Below are positions 47,821 through 60,357 of a stretch of DNA of 64,000 bases, in pieces. The notes under the pieces are model-generated. The model was not told where the DNA came from, did not search any database, and worked only from the letters and a program-made list of their open reading frames with translations. A program made the position numbers and the translations under genes. Source of the stretch: Undaria pinnatifida (Eukaryota > Sar > Phaeophyceae > Laminariales > Alariaceae). The stretch covers positions 7,054,296-7,118,295 of the forward strand of contig JABAKD010000028.1 of the NCBI GenBank assembly GCA_012845835.1, read 5' to 3'. The stretch's first letter is position 1. Every line of letters begins with the position of its first letter.

Positions 47821-50800
47821 ATCCCCGGCCTCCAGGCCTCTCTATTGAAAACCTTCCACTTCTAATTCGAACTCCTGATCTCGGGGTGTTTCTGTTTTTG
47901 ATCTGTAGTTCGAATTTTAATGTTTCGATGCTTTCGAAGATCGATTTTTGTTTTGTTCGATACATGTTTTTCATTTTTCCTCGATTTGTTTTCCTTCGAC
48001 ACCTGGTACAGCAGCAGATGTTTATAGACTACGTACGACAGTTATATTTTACTGAACCGAAGGTATTAATAGACTGTTATTTCATCTACTGTTGCGATTA
48101 CATCATGTTTATATTTCGGTGTTTTGTGTACTTGATACCGGTATGTCAGGATATTTTCAACGAACGCGACGAAGGTCAGAAGAAAAGGTTGACGTACCGT
48201 TCTCGACACGAGCAACTTTTCCCCACACGCGCCTGTTGGTGATTGAAAAGCAAAGACGAGCCCCCCTTGTGCTTATTGCTTGTAAGACACCCGTGGCACC
48301 CTTGTTGCCCAGCGGAAGTGCCAATAGCGCCCATCTCCCCAAGCAGTCCGGGAAAGAGTTTACACGTCAGATATATCACGATCTAGATCACCTGAATTTA
48401 TTGCAGATAATGTAACCTGTCGTTGTGATATGATGTGCGGGACCTGTGTATATGTGTCGAACAGATCCATCCCAGGAAAGCTGTGCTGTGATAGATCATT
48501 CAGATCACACACGGCTCTCCCTCGGCAACATGATATAAAGGCTCTGTGTGGAACAGATCCATCTCGCGAAAGCTGTGCTGTGATAGATCATTCAGATCGC
48601 CTCGCCATCACTCGGCAGCATGATCTGTATGCTCTGTGTAGAGTAGATCCAATCTAAGAGACAGTGCTGGATCATTCAAATCACCCGGCTTTCACTCGGC
48701 ACCATAATCTATAGGCTCTGTGTAGAGTAGATCCAAGCCAAGAAACATGTGCTGGATCATTCAAACCACACGGCTCTCAATCGGCAACATGATCTATCGG
48801 CCATGTAGGTCGTATAAGTCAGGGATCTGCCCTGCAAAACGGACATAATCAAAAGCGATCTGATCTGTCCCAGGTGTGAACCCTTATGCCTCTGTAGAAA
48901 GCCATGGTATAATATGTCCCGCACCATTTCCAAGTATGGCGTCCCTGAAACGTGGGGAACTGATAATCACGACCAATCGCCACTACGGGGGCGTTTAACC
49001 CCTTTACAACTGGAAACCCGTTTTTGGGGACAAAGTTACTTGGATTTAGTATAGGGAGGGGTTCGGGGGCTCTAAAGGGGTTAAGAGCAATCCCCGGATT
49101 TCAGGCCTTGTGCTCCGGCTTTTGTGTTGGGGTTAGGGATGGGGAAGGTTGGGGTTATAATAATGTGGGTGCTTGTTTCGAGGACTGTGAGAGCTGCAGG
49201 GACCACATTTGCGGAGTTTTTGGCGCGAGAAACCCCTCGGATCAGGGTGTAGAACGCGCTGAAATTTAGTGTTGAAGGGGTTTCGACAACGGACATATGC
49301 CGTCCCACCCCGCTAACGCGTGAGAGTAGAACAGGCGTCGCATGCCGAAGCCTCTGTCTATTTATCTGCTCAGGTCATGGGCGGTGGGAGCGGTCTCTGT
49401 CCAGTTATCTGCTCAGGTCATGGGCGGTGGGAGCGGCGATGTGACGGCACAGTTCCATTTTTTCCGTACCCCCAAGAATGATTCCATTCAAAAATCCCAA
49501 TTAGTTTGTGACCGAAAAATTGATGTTATCTCTGATAAAAACTACTTGAAATTGGAGCTGCGTCTTTCTTTTGCATTGTCATGGGCGGAAACTGTGAACC
49601 CATTTCCAACTCCTAAGAATATCCTGGTCTAAGTCCGGGTTTTTCGTGCCCATGTCGGGACTACGGTGCTAAAGGGGTTGAAAGCGAAAACCTACCGTAT
49701 ACGTCGCATGCGGTACTGGGTAACGACAGCAGGAACGTGGTGGACACGTCGGCACCGCGTTAGCAGACGGCGAGGTTACGATGTGTGCGATCTGGAGCAA
49801 GTTGAAGGGTCTGAACTCTGACCGATGCCGATTGCCGTCACACTCTTGCTCCTTGGCGGTCAACCATCTAGGGAAACCCCGCACACTAAAACCAGCATGT
49901 TAGCCCTTTTAGCACCGCAGTCCTGACTGGGGGACAAAACACTTGGAGTTAGAGTGGGAAAAGTTCAGGGGTTGGAAATGGGCTAAGTAAGGAAGCCTTG
50001 ATGGGTTACTATGTATAGTCATTCCTTCCACGGCCGTCAGATTTTGTCCCCCTCAAAAACGGGTTTATGGTTCCCGCGCACAGATTGATAAACATCACCG
50101 TGTTGACCCTGGTACAAGCTACACTGTAGTTCTAAGGAGGGGTCGCCGACCTATATATCCTTGAAGAAGACACACGGCAAAAGTACGCTTGATCGGAGTA
50201 TCACACACAGCTTGTAAAGATGAGTTTCGACGAAATGTCCGATCTCACAGGTGGAGGGTATGTTTGTTAATTTATGACGTGGTCTAGACCGTCAACAATC
50301 GTATTTTGTATCTCAGGATGCTACACCCACATGAGCAGAGCAAGTTTGAGGGTGGTGAGGGGCTGATGCTTTTCGCCCATTAGCCCGGATACTCGTACTT
50401 GTTTGCGATGGACAGGTTGGGTGTATTATGGAGCAGACTCAAACGTGGTGGTGGTGATGGCAGTGACGGTGGTGGGGTCGGTGGTGGTGGTGGGGGGGGT
50501 GGCGATAGTGCGCAGGAGAGAGGGAGGAGGGAGGGTTGCTGCAGCTGCGACCACCCGGGTTTTGCTTTACGTTACGTTGCTGTTGACAACATTTTTGTCG
50601 TCTCGCATGTAGATTTGAGTGCTGCAACTATGGCGGTGATATGCCGACTGTCGCGACGTGTTCACACATGGGTTTACGCGTCCCTCTTTATTCTGTACCG
50701 CGCTCGAGTGCTGGGTGTCTGTGCAATCGTAAAATGTTGATTTGTTATGTGCATAGGCAGGCCGCAGCGACGGTATCAACATTGGCTAGTCGGGGGGTCG

Positions 50801-53800
50801 GCTTTGAATCTCTTGAGGTGTTTTTTTCGTGGTCGGTGCCCTTGTGTTGATTGTATTGCCACGAGAACGCCCGTGCTGGAAGAAGAACAGTAGTTGTGCC
50901 GACAGTATGAACGGCCGTAGAGGGGGTGCGCGTGCGTTCCTGCTGTATCCTACCAGATACAATATTTGTATTATACTATCTTGTTTATAGATTGCCGGCA
51001 ACTTTGTTTGCTGTATTGAACAACGTTTTACGTCTTGACCATGTACTTTACTCACGGATCGCAGGGTTTTTGTTTTTACTCTCGTGGACACCATATCTCC
51101 CTCCTCCCACTCTGTAGTATGTACTCTGTACTCGAAGTATTTACGCCCCCCCGCCTCTCCTCTTCCTTCCCCTCCCATCGTCTCCCCTCCCTTCCTCTCT
51201 TCTCCCCCCCCCCCCCTCCCCTCGCCGCCGCCCCCCCCCCCCCCCCCCCCCCGAATACCCGATTGGCTCGACCGGCTGCGCGGAACTAAAAACATAGGCT
51301 GTTTGCGACCCTTGCAGTAAGGAGCGCCTGCTGCTGATCGGCGGGGACTCTAAGCGGCATCGCGTGTGCCACCCGTGCCTGAAGCGGCACCTGGCCACCG
51401 GACGAACAAGGGAAGACCGGGTGAGGCACAGGCGTTGACGTGGGCGTCGCCCTGACCCGGGTGGGGTGGGGTGGGGTGGGGTTGGGTGGGTTGGGGTGGG
51501 GTGGGGTTGGGTGGGGTGGGGTGGGATGGGGTCGGGTCGGGTGTCTTTGTGTGTGTGTTTTTTGCTGCAAGTGGGTGTCGTACGCGCAAGGTGTGTTGGC
51601 GCACGCGCGTGTGTCCGTGTATATTTTATGGTGCGGGGGAAGAGAACGGAACATCATTAATGGTAGAGGCGGTTGCGGCAACGTTCTTCCTTCGTCGTCG
51701 TTTTGGGTACTCGTATTCTCTCTTTGTTTTCCTACCGCCTAAGCGTGCGATCACAAGGGTCCACGGTGAAGAGGGTCGAAGTTGAGCGCAAGGCCGAGGC
51801 CAAGACCGATGACAGCGTTCGATTTTTCGGCCAGCCACATGTCCATCCTTCCCCCTTTTCCCCTTCTTCCCCTCCCCCCCCAACCTCGCCTTCTGCGCCG
51901 CGACCCTCGTTGACAATTCCACGCACGCCCTCCCGCGAGGGCAATTGAAAGTGACCCTCCCTTCCCCACTCGCGTGCCGTTTTTTTTTTGTCGAAGGTCT
52001 ATCCGCAAGTCGTGCCGTCGAGCGGAATATCGTCCCCCTTCGACTCTCGAAACACTTCAAGAGACGTCTCTAGAAACGCCTCCCGCGATGTTTCCAGACA
52101 CGGGACTAGCACGGGGTCGTCTCTTCTGGGACTGGCCACCTACAAAGAAGATGTGGACCCTGCGGTGGAGGCGGAGGAGGCTGACCTGGATGGGGTCGTG
52201 AGCGCCGAAGCTGTTGCCGCGCCTGTTGTGACCACCAACGGGGCTGAAGAGGGGATGAGGGAGTCGAAGCACGGGCCGGAGCAGGAGCGACACGCACATC
52301 AGCAGAAGGAAAAAGAGCAACAGCAGCAGAAGGGTCAGGAGCAAGCGCAGCGAGAGCGACGGGGGGAGAATGGGGATAGGGCGGGAGGGGCTACCGAGGC
52401 TGCGGCAGCAACGGAGAACACCGTGGCGGGAGCGGCGGCGGCGGACGCGATGGCAGCGGCCTGGACGGGGCACGGCGACCGCGTCGCCGAGGCTAAGGCG
52501 AACAGGGCAAGATCGCGATCGGAAGTCGCGGCTGGGGAGACAGCGGAGGTGGCGCCGGCGGATACAGTCGCGGCGGCCGAAGCATCGGCGTTTGTGGCGG
52601 TAGCGCCTTCCGCGGCTCCTCCTATCCGCGCTGCCGCTGTGGTGACGGCGACAGCCATGCCCACCGAATGCGAGGGTGGCGGTGGGGGTGACGCGGGTGG
52701 GGGTACAGGGGGTGGTGGTAGCGCGGTGTCGGGAGACGGGCGCGGACCGGAAGCCGCGCTGGCTACTGTCCCTCGGCTGGATCAGGACTGGGGCTACAGC
52801 GAGAGGTCCGTCGCGCCTACTCCCGCTCCTTCTCCTTCTGCTGCTGCTACACCGGTGACTGCGGCGGCGGTGGTGGCGGCGCAAGCTGCGGCTGTTTCCA
52901 CCTCCCCGCCAGAACCAGAGGTGCAAGTGGCCGCGCCGACGGAAGAAACCGCAGGCGTTCCTGTGAAAGCAGGAGGCGGGGCGGGAGCGGGGGTCGGGGT
53001 GGGCGGGGGGGGCGCGGTGGCGGTGCCGACGGCGGTGGCGGTGGGAAGCGTGAAGGCGGGGCCTGCTAGGGCGACGGCGCAGGCGCAGGGGCGGCCGCCG
53101 CTGGGGGCGGGAGTGAGGGCGGACCCTGCCAGCCACCAGCACAAGCGGCCAGTGAGTGTTGTTGGCAAACGTTGTTAAAATGTTGCTCTTTCTCTTGGTC
53201 GGTGGTTGTGTGTTGAGCTTTAAACCAGACGGACCCTCCCCCTCCCCCTGCCGTCAGTTCGTTTTTGTCTTTCTTTCTTTGTTGTATTTTGCCTTGGTCC
53301 TGTGTGCGGTGCGCGTGAGCTACGGCTGGCACCAGAACTGTTATTTCTCTGTTGTTGTTGTTTCTGTGCTTTGTTGGCACCAGAACTGTTATTTCTCTGT
53401 TGTTTCTGTGCTTTGTTTCATTACTGGGGAACGTAGTAAACATTGGGAAATATATGCCTGGTAGGTCTTTGTGTCTATCGTAGGTCCTGATTAACATGGT
53501 CCTGCGTATTACGGCACCAAAAAAGGAGGTGTAACTATTAGTAGTCGCTTTTCACCTCAAACAGGTGCAGCCTCAATTCAGGTAGTAAATACACCGTACG
53601 AACCACGCGATTGTTATGGCTATGCATGGGTTCCGACTGTTTTTTGTTAGTCTTTTTTCGGCTTAATCACCCGCCTACACGACATTAACGTTGTGCGTCT
53701 TGTTTCACTTGTGCTCACCTCATTAGTTCATTTTAGTTTTTCTTACACAGCTTCCATTTTTTTATTTTTTTTTTCCCGATATACGTCCGTGCCTATATAG

Positions 53801-56800
53801 GGTACTTACTACTGCCGACGGACTGATTAATAACCACTCTTAGAAGTACACCTGGTAGTCTATGCGACGACAGCGCAGTATTTTTAAAACCGACTGCTGT
53901 ATAGGCAAGTGTGTTTTGGCCAATCAAAGAGCTCGTGGCGTACTTTTTTTTCTTCTTTGGTCTCAGGCAATACATTCTTTTGACTCGGGGCGGAACAGAG
54001 ATAGCTTTTGTTGAGTATTGGCCATTTTTTGTGTGCTCAGGTCGAGTTTTTTGTTTTTTTGCTGGTCGTTCGGTCGGTCGGTTGCAAAGGAGCACGTACA
54101 TCGGGAAAGCAAGCGGGAAAGGGGCGGTCGAAATAGGGCTGTTTTTATTTTCCTTGTGGCGTGCTTTTGGTCGTGTGTGTACATGCGGCTGCGCAACAGC
54201 TGCTACCGATGGTCACGTTGCTGCTGCTGCCGCTGCCGCCGCTGCCGCTGCCGTTGCTCTTGGGCGGCGTGTCGACACGCTACGCTTGCCGAGCGAGGGG
54301 CGGGGCGGGGGCGGGGGCGGGGGCGGGGCGGGGGGCGGGGGCGGGGGCGGGGGGCGGGGCGGGGGGCGGGGCGGGGCAGGGGGGAAGGAGGGGGTGTACT
54401 CTTTTCTTGCATAGCCGTAGTCGTTTGGCCATATGGGGGGTAGGGGGGGGTGTACTCGATTTTCATGCATGGCCGTAGTCGTATGACCATAGACCCTTGC
54501 ATCCCCACAATGCCCGGATGGAGCATGTCGGGGTTTTTTTTCACCGACCAGGCAGACATTGCTTGCACCAAGCGCGAAGCGCCGTGAGGTGTTCGGCGAG
54601 TCGCATGAAGGGTGAGCTGCATCCTTTCCAGAACCGCTTGTGAGGCGGACTTGCATATGGATGACAGCTTCAATGAGTTAATTTAATTTCCGGTATGGCC
54701 ACTTCCAGAGACAGCAACGGGCGTATTATGTGCTGCCTCGCGGGTGCCTTAGCATAAAACACTACCAGGTACGTGATACGATCATTCCCCTTGTGCAGAG
54801 TAAATATTCTCCACCCCACACAAATTATCTAACTTGACCGCCAGCTGTGATCGACCGCCAGCTGTGATCGACCGCCAGCGGGATCGACCGCTAAAAGCAA
54901 AGAAGAGAAAAAAAATCGGTACCCTGGCGGTCTAGCTCATGTAGTGAGCGGCATGTTGTACAGTGTGCTGTTGCCAAACGACACCAACCCAACCTGTGTA
55001 TAGTATAGGCCAGGGGGTAGGGGAAGTTTATGCCTCCCCCCACCATCAAGTTTTTTCGTCGATAGGCACATGCTTCGCAGGCGAAATATGCACCAGGGGG
55101 CTTGCTGGCTCGCTTCGCGAGCTCAAGCGGCTCTTCCAAGGACCGATGCCAGCGCTGCGAATCAGCTAGATCACCTGTCTCTTCTGGTGCCCCCATGATG
55201 GCATAACCCCGTCACGGGGGGGGCGGAATGGAGAGATGTTCTTGTTGCTTCCCAGCGATTGTATTTTATAAAAAATGTTTCAAGGACGTCAGCCGTGAGT
55301 TCGACGAATTTCAGGGCAATACTCATCTTTGCAAGCTGCGTTGTTGGTACTTGTAATATACTATGTGGGTGAGTTTTTATTGGGAGGGGTCCTATTTTTT
55401 GTCCACTACAATGGTTAGTGTTGGTATTTTTACTTTAGGTGGGGAATTTTGAGCTAGATGTATTGTTCTTTGGAAGAAGCCTCTTGAGTTTGCGGAGCGA
55501 GCCAGCAAGGTCCCTGGTTCATCTTTCCCTTGAGAAGCATGGTGAGGCGTAATGATGCCTATTCGAGGAAAAACCTTGAGTATTGTTTATTTCTACGTTT
55601 GATGTTTCGTTTATTTTTTGTCCACGTTTCATGCTTTTGTTTATTTCTACGTTTAACGGTTTTGCTTATTTCTGCGGTGCGTGTTTCTCGCCCTCCCCAG
55701 GTTCAGGGCGCGAAGGGGCAGAACCCGCTGGCCTTGCCTTGGTTCACGAGCAAGCACGCCAGCCCCTGCGCGACGTGCGAGGACCTTTGGAAGGTGGCCT
55801 GGAGCGCCCGGGAGGACTTTCTGCGGGACCTGAAGAAGGCTGAGTCCGGAAAGGACTACCAGCTCGTCGCTAGCTCGGGAGACAACCTGAGGTAGCGGTC
55901 TTGCTCTTGCTCTTGCCCTTGATTGTTGGGGGTGCTTTGGGTTGTGGTGGGGATGTTGGTAGGGGGAGGATGTAGTTGGGGGTGCTGTTGCGGGGGGGGG
56001 GTGTTGTTGGGGGGGGGGGGGGTGTTGTTGGGGGCGGAGGTGTTGTTGTGGGGGGGGTGTTGTTGGGGGTGTGTGGAGGAGGTGTTTGCGTTGTTGTTGG
56101 TATTGTTTTTCTAGCTGTATGAAGGTGTCCAGTAGATTGATTTTGATCCCCCCCCCAGACCTGCGAAGTCGAGAAACCTTTTGTATCGCGCAACAGCAGC
56201 AGTGGTTTACGGTTATCCTGCGGTTTTGACTCCGGAATGGATGGATGACGCCCTCCAAACACAAGCCCCCCCCGCCCCCCCCCCCTACATCCCTCTGTTC
56301 ACGTGCAAAGCAGGCTGTACGCGGCGGGAAACATGTTCTGGGGAGGGCAGGCCATTCGCCTTAGAGTGGAGATGGAGGTGGCGGTGCCGATAGGGTTTGC
56401 CATGCGCTGGTTGGCGTCGCTCACGGCGCGGGGGGGCGTTTACTACCCCTACAGCGATACCGCCCCGGTAAGGTTGTGGTGTGCTGTAGTAGCATTTTGA
56501 TTGAAGGGGGTGGGGGGGATAGTACTTCGTGAAGGCGTTTTTTTGTTGTCTTGGATGCGTGTAAATTCCGAATTCCAAGCGGTTTGTCTCCCGCCCAAAA
56601 CGTTGGTGTACTTGGGTCTATGATATGTACCTGATAGGGATTATTGCTTTTCCCGCCGCCTAATATATCCCGTAATAATTCCAAATAGTTTGTTCCCGGA
56701 AACGTGAAACGGAGGGAGTTCCAAAGTCGGGTGTTGTGGTTGGTGTACGGGGGAAGAAAAAAATCGCTCCGAGAGAGCAAGTCTATATGGGGGGCAATAC

Positions 56801-59800
56801 TCGTAAGTTACAAGGTATTTCATTATTTTATTTTTAATTTGTGAGGGGGGGGGGATGATTATTTAGCGAAAGATGGACGCGATGTTGTGACCCGTCTCCC
56901 GTCCCTCGTCCCCGTTCCCATCGAGTGCTTCCTCTTTTTGTTTTCTCTCCCTGTCTGTTGACCCTCGTCGAAATCACGAACAATGGTGATGCCCAGTGTG
57001 ACATCGTGGAATCGGATTCGGGGGCCTTGAGTGTGTCGTGCGCTCATTGGCCAACTCAGCTGTCCGGCGCTAGGCGGTGCACGGTCCTCCGATACGTCTC
57101 CGAGGACGGGTCTCCACCACCTGGCATACGGGTGAGCGGAGGGGACACCTTTTGTTTTTGCATGTACTGGGTATGCGTCTAATCGTGTACGCATGTGTGT
57201 CACTATTTTTTTGGAATTGTTCAATCAATTACGTCAGCTGTGAGTTCGATCAATTCAAGGCCGATACTCGTCTTTGCAAGCTGCGTGATACTCCGGTCGC
57301 GCGTGCTTACAGGCGCACAAGTACGACAATAACTTCAAGTTCGAAATGAAGAACAATAAATGTGTGCTCGATAAGGAATTTAGGGCCATGCGGTACTGCT
57401 CTCATATATCCCAAGGGTCGTTGGTAGTCGTATCCCCATGCAGATATATCCAAGGATTGAGAATCCATTGGTTGAACCGGGGATGCTCCTTTATTATCCC
57501 CCCCCTAAGATCTCGGAGTTTCGCACATTTTAAAGGCATGTTTCATATCGATTTTATATTTATTGTCGGGCTGGTGTTGCTTTTTGAGAATACATGACCC
57601 CCCCTAGTTGTTGCCTAGGGGAGATTTCCGGCTCATGTTTCATTCTGCGCGGTGATATATACGATATAAACGTTATGAAGAGGGGCTATTTGTATCTCTC
57701 GTTTTATCTGGTTTCTTCAACCCTGCTGCGGTCGTTTGGCTATGCGCTACCATCCTGACCCTCCTGGTGCCCAGAAGTCTGTCACCGACCGGACCGAAGA
57801 GTGGAAATGTCTGATCCTATGGACCGTCTAACAGTATAATGACCACGTAGCGATACGAGTAGTTGCATGAGTAGCGCCACGGTGCTCCATTTCTAAATGG
57901 ATGCGTTGTCAATGGTCAAATGGCTGAGGCAAACAGCAACTGAGTACGCCCTCCCGTACCCCCCCGCCCCCCCCCATATGGAAGAGGGTAGGCACAAGGT
58001 GCCGGAGTCCGTCTCACGGGCGGTTCTTGGAAGGATGCAGTTCACTCTTCATGCGACTCGCCGAACACCTCACGGCGTTTCGCGCTTGGTGCAAGCAATG
58101 TCTGCCTGGTTGTTGAAAACCCGACGTGCTCCATCCCGGTATTGTAGAGATGCGAGGGTCTATGGTCATCCGACTACGGCCATGCACAAACTGAGTACAC
58201 CCTCCCCCCCCCCCCCGCCCTCGCCCCCGCCCTCTTTTTCGCCTACGTCCGTCCGTCGTTTTTTTTGCTGCCACGGCGGTGTAATGCCTATGATATGGCA
58301 GGAGGACGCGGCGGCGGGGAGGGCAAAGGACGCACGGCCGACCATAGTGTTTACAACGATAGACCATCCGATCATGAGGGAGTGGGCGGCGCCCGGGGTG
58401 GACGTCGAGGTGTTCCCCTCGGGCCTCGTCCTCGACAAGATGGATACCCCGGATGTGAGTGTGGTTGTGGTTGTGGTTGGTGTTGAGATTTTATTGGGGT
58501 TTGAGTCGGGGTTGGCATTAGGGTTTATAGGGTTGGATGGATTCCTCGACGGTGAATGGGGGCGGGGTTCGGGGTTGGGGTTGGGGGATGGATTCCTCGA
58601 CGGTGATTAGGAGGCGGGTATCGGGGTCGGGGCTGAGGTTGGGGTTGGTGGATGGATTTCTCTGCGGTGATTAGGGGCGGGGATTGTCGTCGGGGTTGAT
58701 GTTAGGGTTGGGAGATGGATTCCTCAGGGGTGCGAGGGTGGGGGATGGGGTGAGGAATGTGGTTTCGGGATAGGAGTTGGAGAGATTCCGCGGCCGTGAA
58801 TTGGGTCGGGATTGGGTCCGGGGTTGGGGTTGGGATTGGGTTTGGCGGAGGGATTCCTCGGTATGAGTAGGGCGACGCTCAGGGTTGGCGTTTGGGTTGG
58901 GGTTTGGTCGGGGGTTGGGGGGTGAGGTTGTGTTTTGGGCGGCAGGGGTGGGGATTTGTTTCGGGTTTGGGTTTGGATGTTTTGGGCAGGGGTCTTGTGA
59001 CGACACAATGTGTCGAATATTCCGATATTTCGTGTTTAGATATGTCGAAACCGTCGGTAAGACATTGAAATCGATATCCAACACGGATGTGTTCGTGTGA
59101 TTGTTTTTTTCCCCCGGGGGCGACGGTGGAGCAGGGGCCTGTGACAAGGGTCCACGGGCTGATAGGCTGGGACAACAAGGGCGCCTTACAGCACATCGCG
59201 AAGATGAACTACATGACGGAGAGGGCGGACCGCTTGGATCGTTTGGGGGTGAGCGTTTTGGTCTTGTTGCTGTGTTCGTTATGTCAACTGTTGTTGTTGT
59301 TATTGACGAACACACTCATTGAGGCGGGCCTGCCCCGCCCCCCCCCCTCCCCCCTTCATTTTTCGGGCTGGCCAAAACGAACCGCCGGCCATCGTCGCGC
59401 TACCCTCACCCCCTCACCCCATGCACGGATTTCAACCCCACCGCTTCCCGGCGTTACACCGCCATCTTCTAATAATATAAAACCATCATATTATAAGCTG
59501 TCGCCCATGATGCTGTAAGAACTCGTGCGGCAGGATATGCGTAGCTGTGGTTAACTTGGTTGTGTCGGTTGATTGTGATAAGTTGGAGTATGGTATACGC
59601 GGGTTTGGGTCACCGATCACCGGCGACGACCCCTCGCTCGAATAGCCCGGCACTTCAGTCCGCTCGTGAGGGGTGTCCCTATTGTTTTTGGTTACGGTGT
59701 AAAGTATTAAAACTCGCGGTTGGCTCCTACAGTAGTTGTGACGCCTCCTCGGTCTTGTGAAATCCGTCAGCAGGACTTTTGTAGCTTTCGTCAGATTTTG

Positions 59801-60326
59801 TGTGCATTCATTGTGGGTAATATGGAGAACCGTGTATATTAGTGCTTGGCCGTCGTAGAACCGCGGTCGTTGACCCCGACTGTCGGCCAGCTCGAAAGGG
59901 GTGTCCCTGTCTGTGCTTTGGCGCGGTGCGTTTTGGAAGGTCGCATATTCGCTAGTATGAAGAACGGCTCGTCGGCTTGTGAAACCCCTCAGCGGGATGG
60001 TTGTAAGCTGTCGTCGACTTGTGTCTGCTGGTTGGAGAAGTCGGAGATTTCGTAGATCTCGGTCGGCGGTCGCAACACCTCGGTCGTAGAACCCAACCCG
60101 ACGTTGAAGAGCAACCTCGAGAGGTTTTGCCTCACTTGCTTTTGGCGCGGCTTGCATTAGAGGCTTACCTTACAACCCAAGATATCGGCTGACGGCACTC
60201 GTACCCCGAGGTCTTCAAGGAATCCCCTACACTAAAACCGGCATATGTATGTAGGTGGCACTTTTTGGCTCGAACTTTTTTCCTGCACGACGGGGTGCCT
60301 TAACCTTAGAAACGTCGGAATTTCTT

Positions 60327-60357
<31 letters not shown>

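Larger units (their letters stand above)
27695..51317 (+). other. 23.6-kb intron region of the FYVE-START gene
   Basis: Bounded by GTATGT at 27695 and CTTGCAG at 51317. The flanking exon phases do not match and the middle of the FYVE finger is missing, so this is really two introns around an unlocated micro-exon. The interval holds the Helitron, MITE, palindromes, LINE remnant and arrays listed separately. No other host gene is supported in it. Confidence 0.7.

Noticed and set aside
48259..48282. Candidate FYVE micro-exon with TGT-GCT-TAT-TGC-TT before GTAAGA
   Set aside because: It has the C-x-x-C spacing and a good donor, but the nearest AG leaves 21 nt instead of 20, so the frame fails. 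There is no pyrimidine tract.
52057..53142. Long minus-strand ORF rich in Arg and His (361 codons)
   Set aside because: It is the complement of the linker exon of the FYVE-START gene. Its composition is what an Ala/Gly/Glu-rich GC-biased exon gives on the other strand, and it has no domain or splice support.
56159..56265. Alternative START-gene exon (YRATAAVVYGYPAVLTPEW)
   Set aside because: The acceptor looks good, but including it would need an extra tiny intron in a C-run. The direct join 55891 to 56314 keeps frame and START register.
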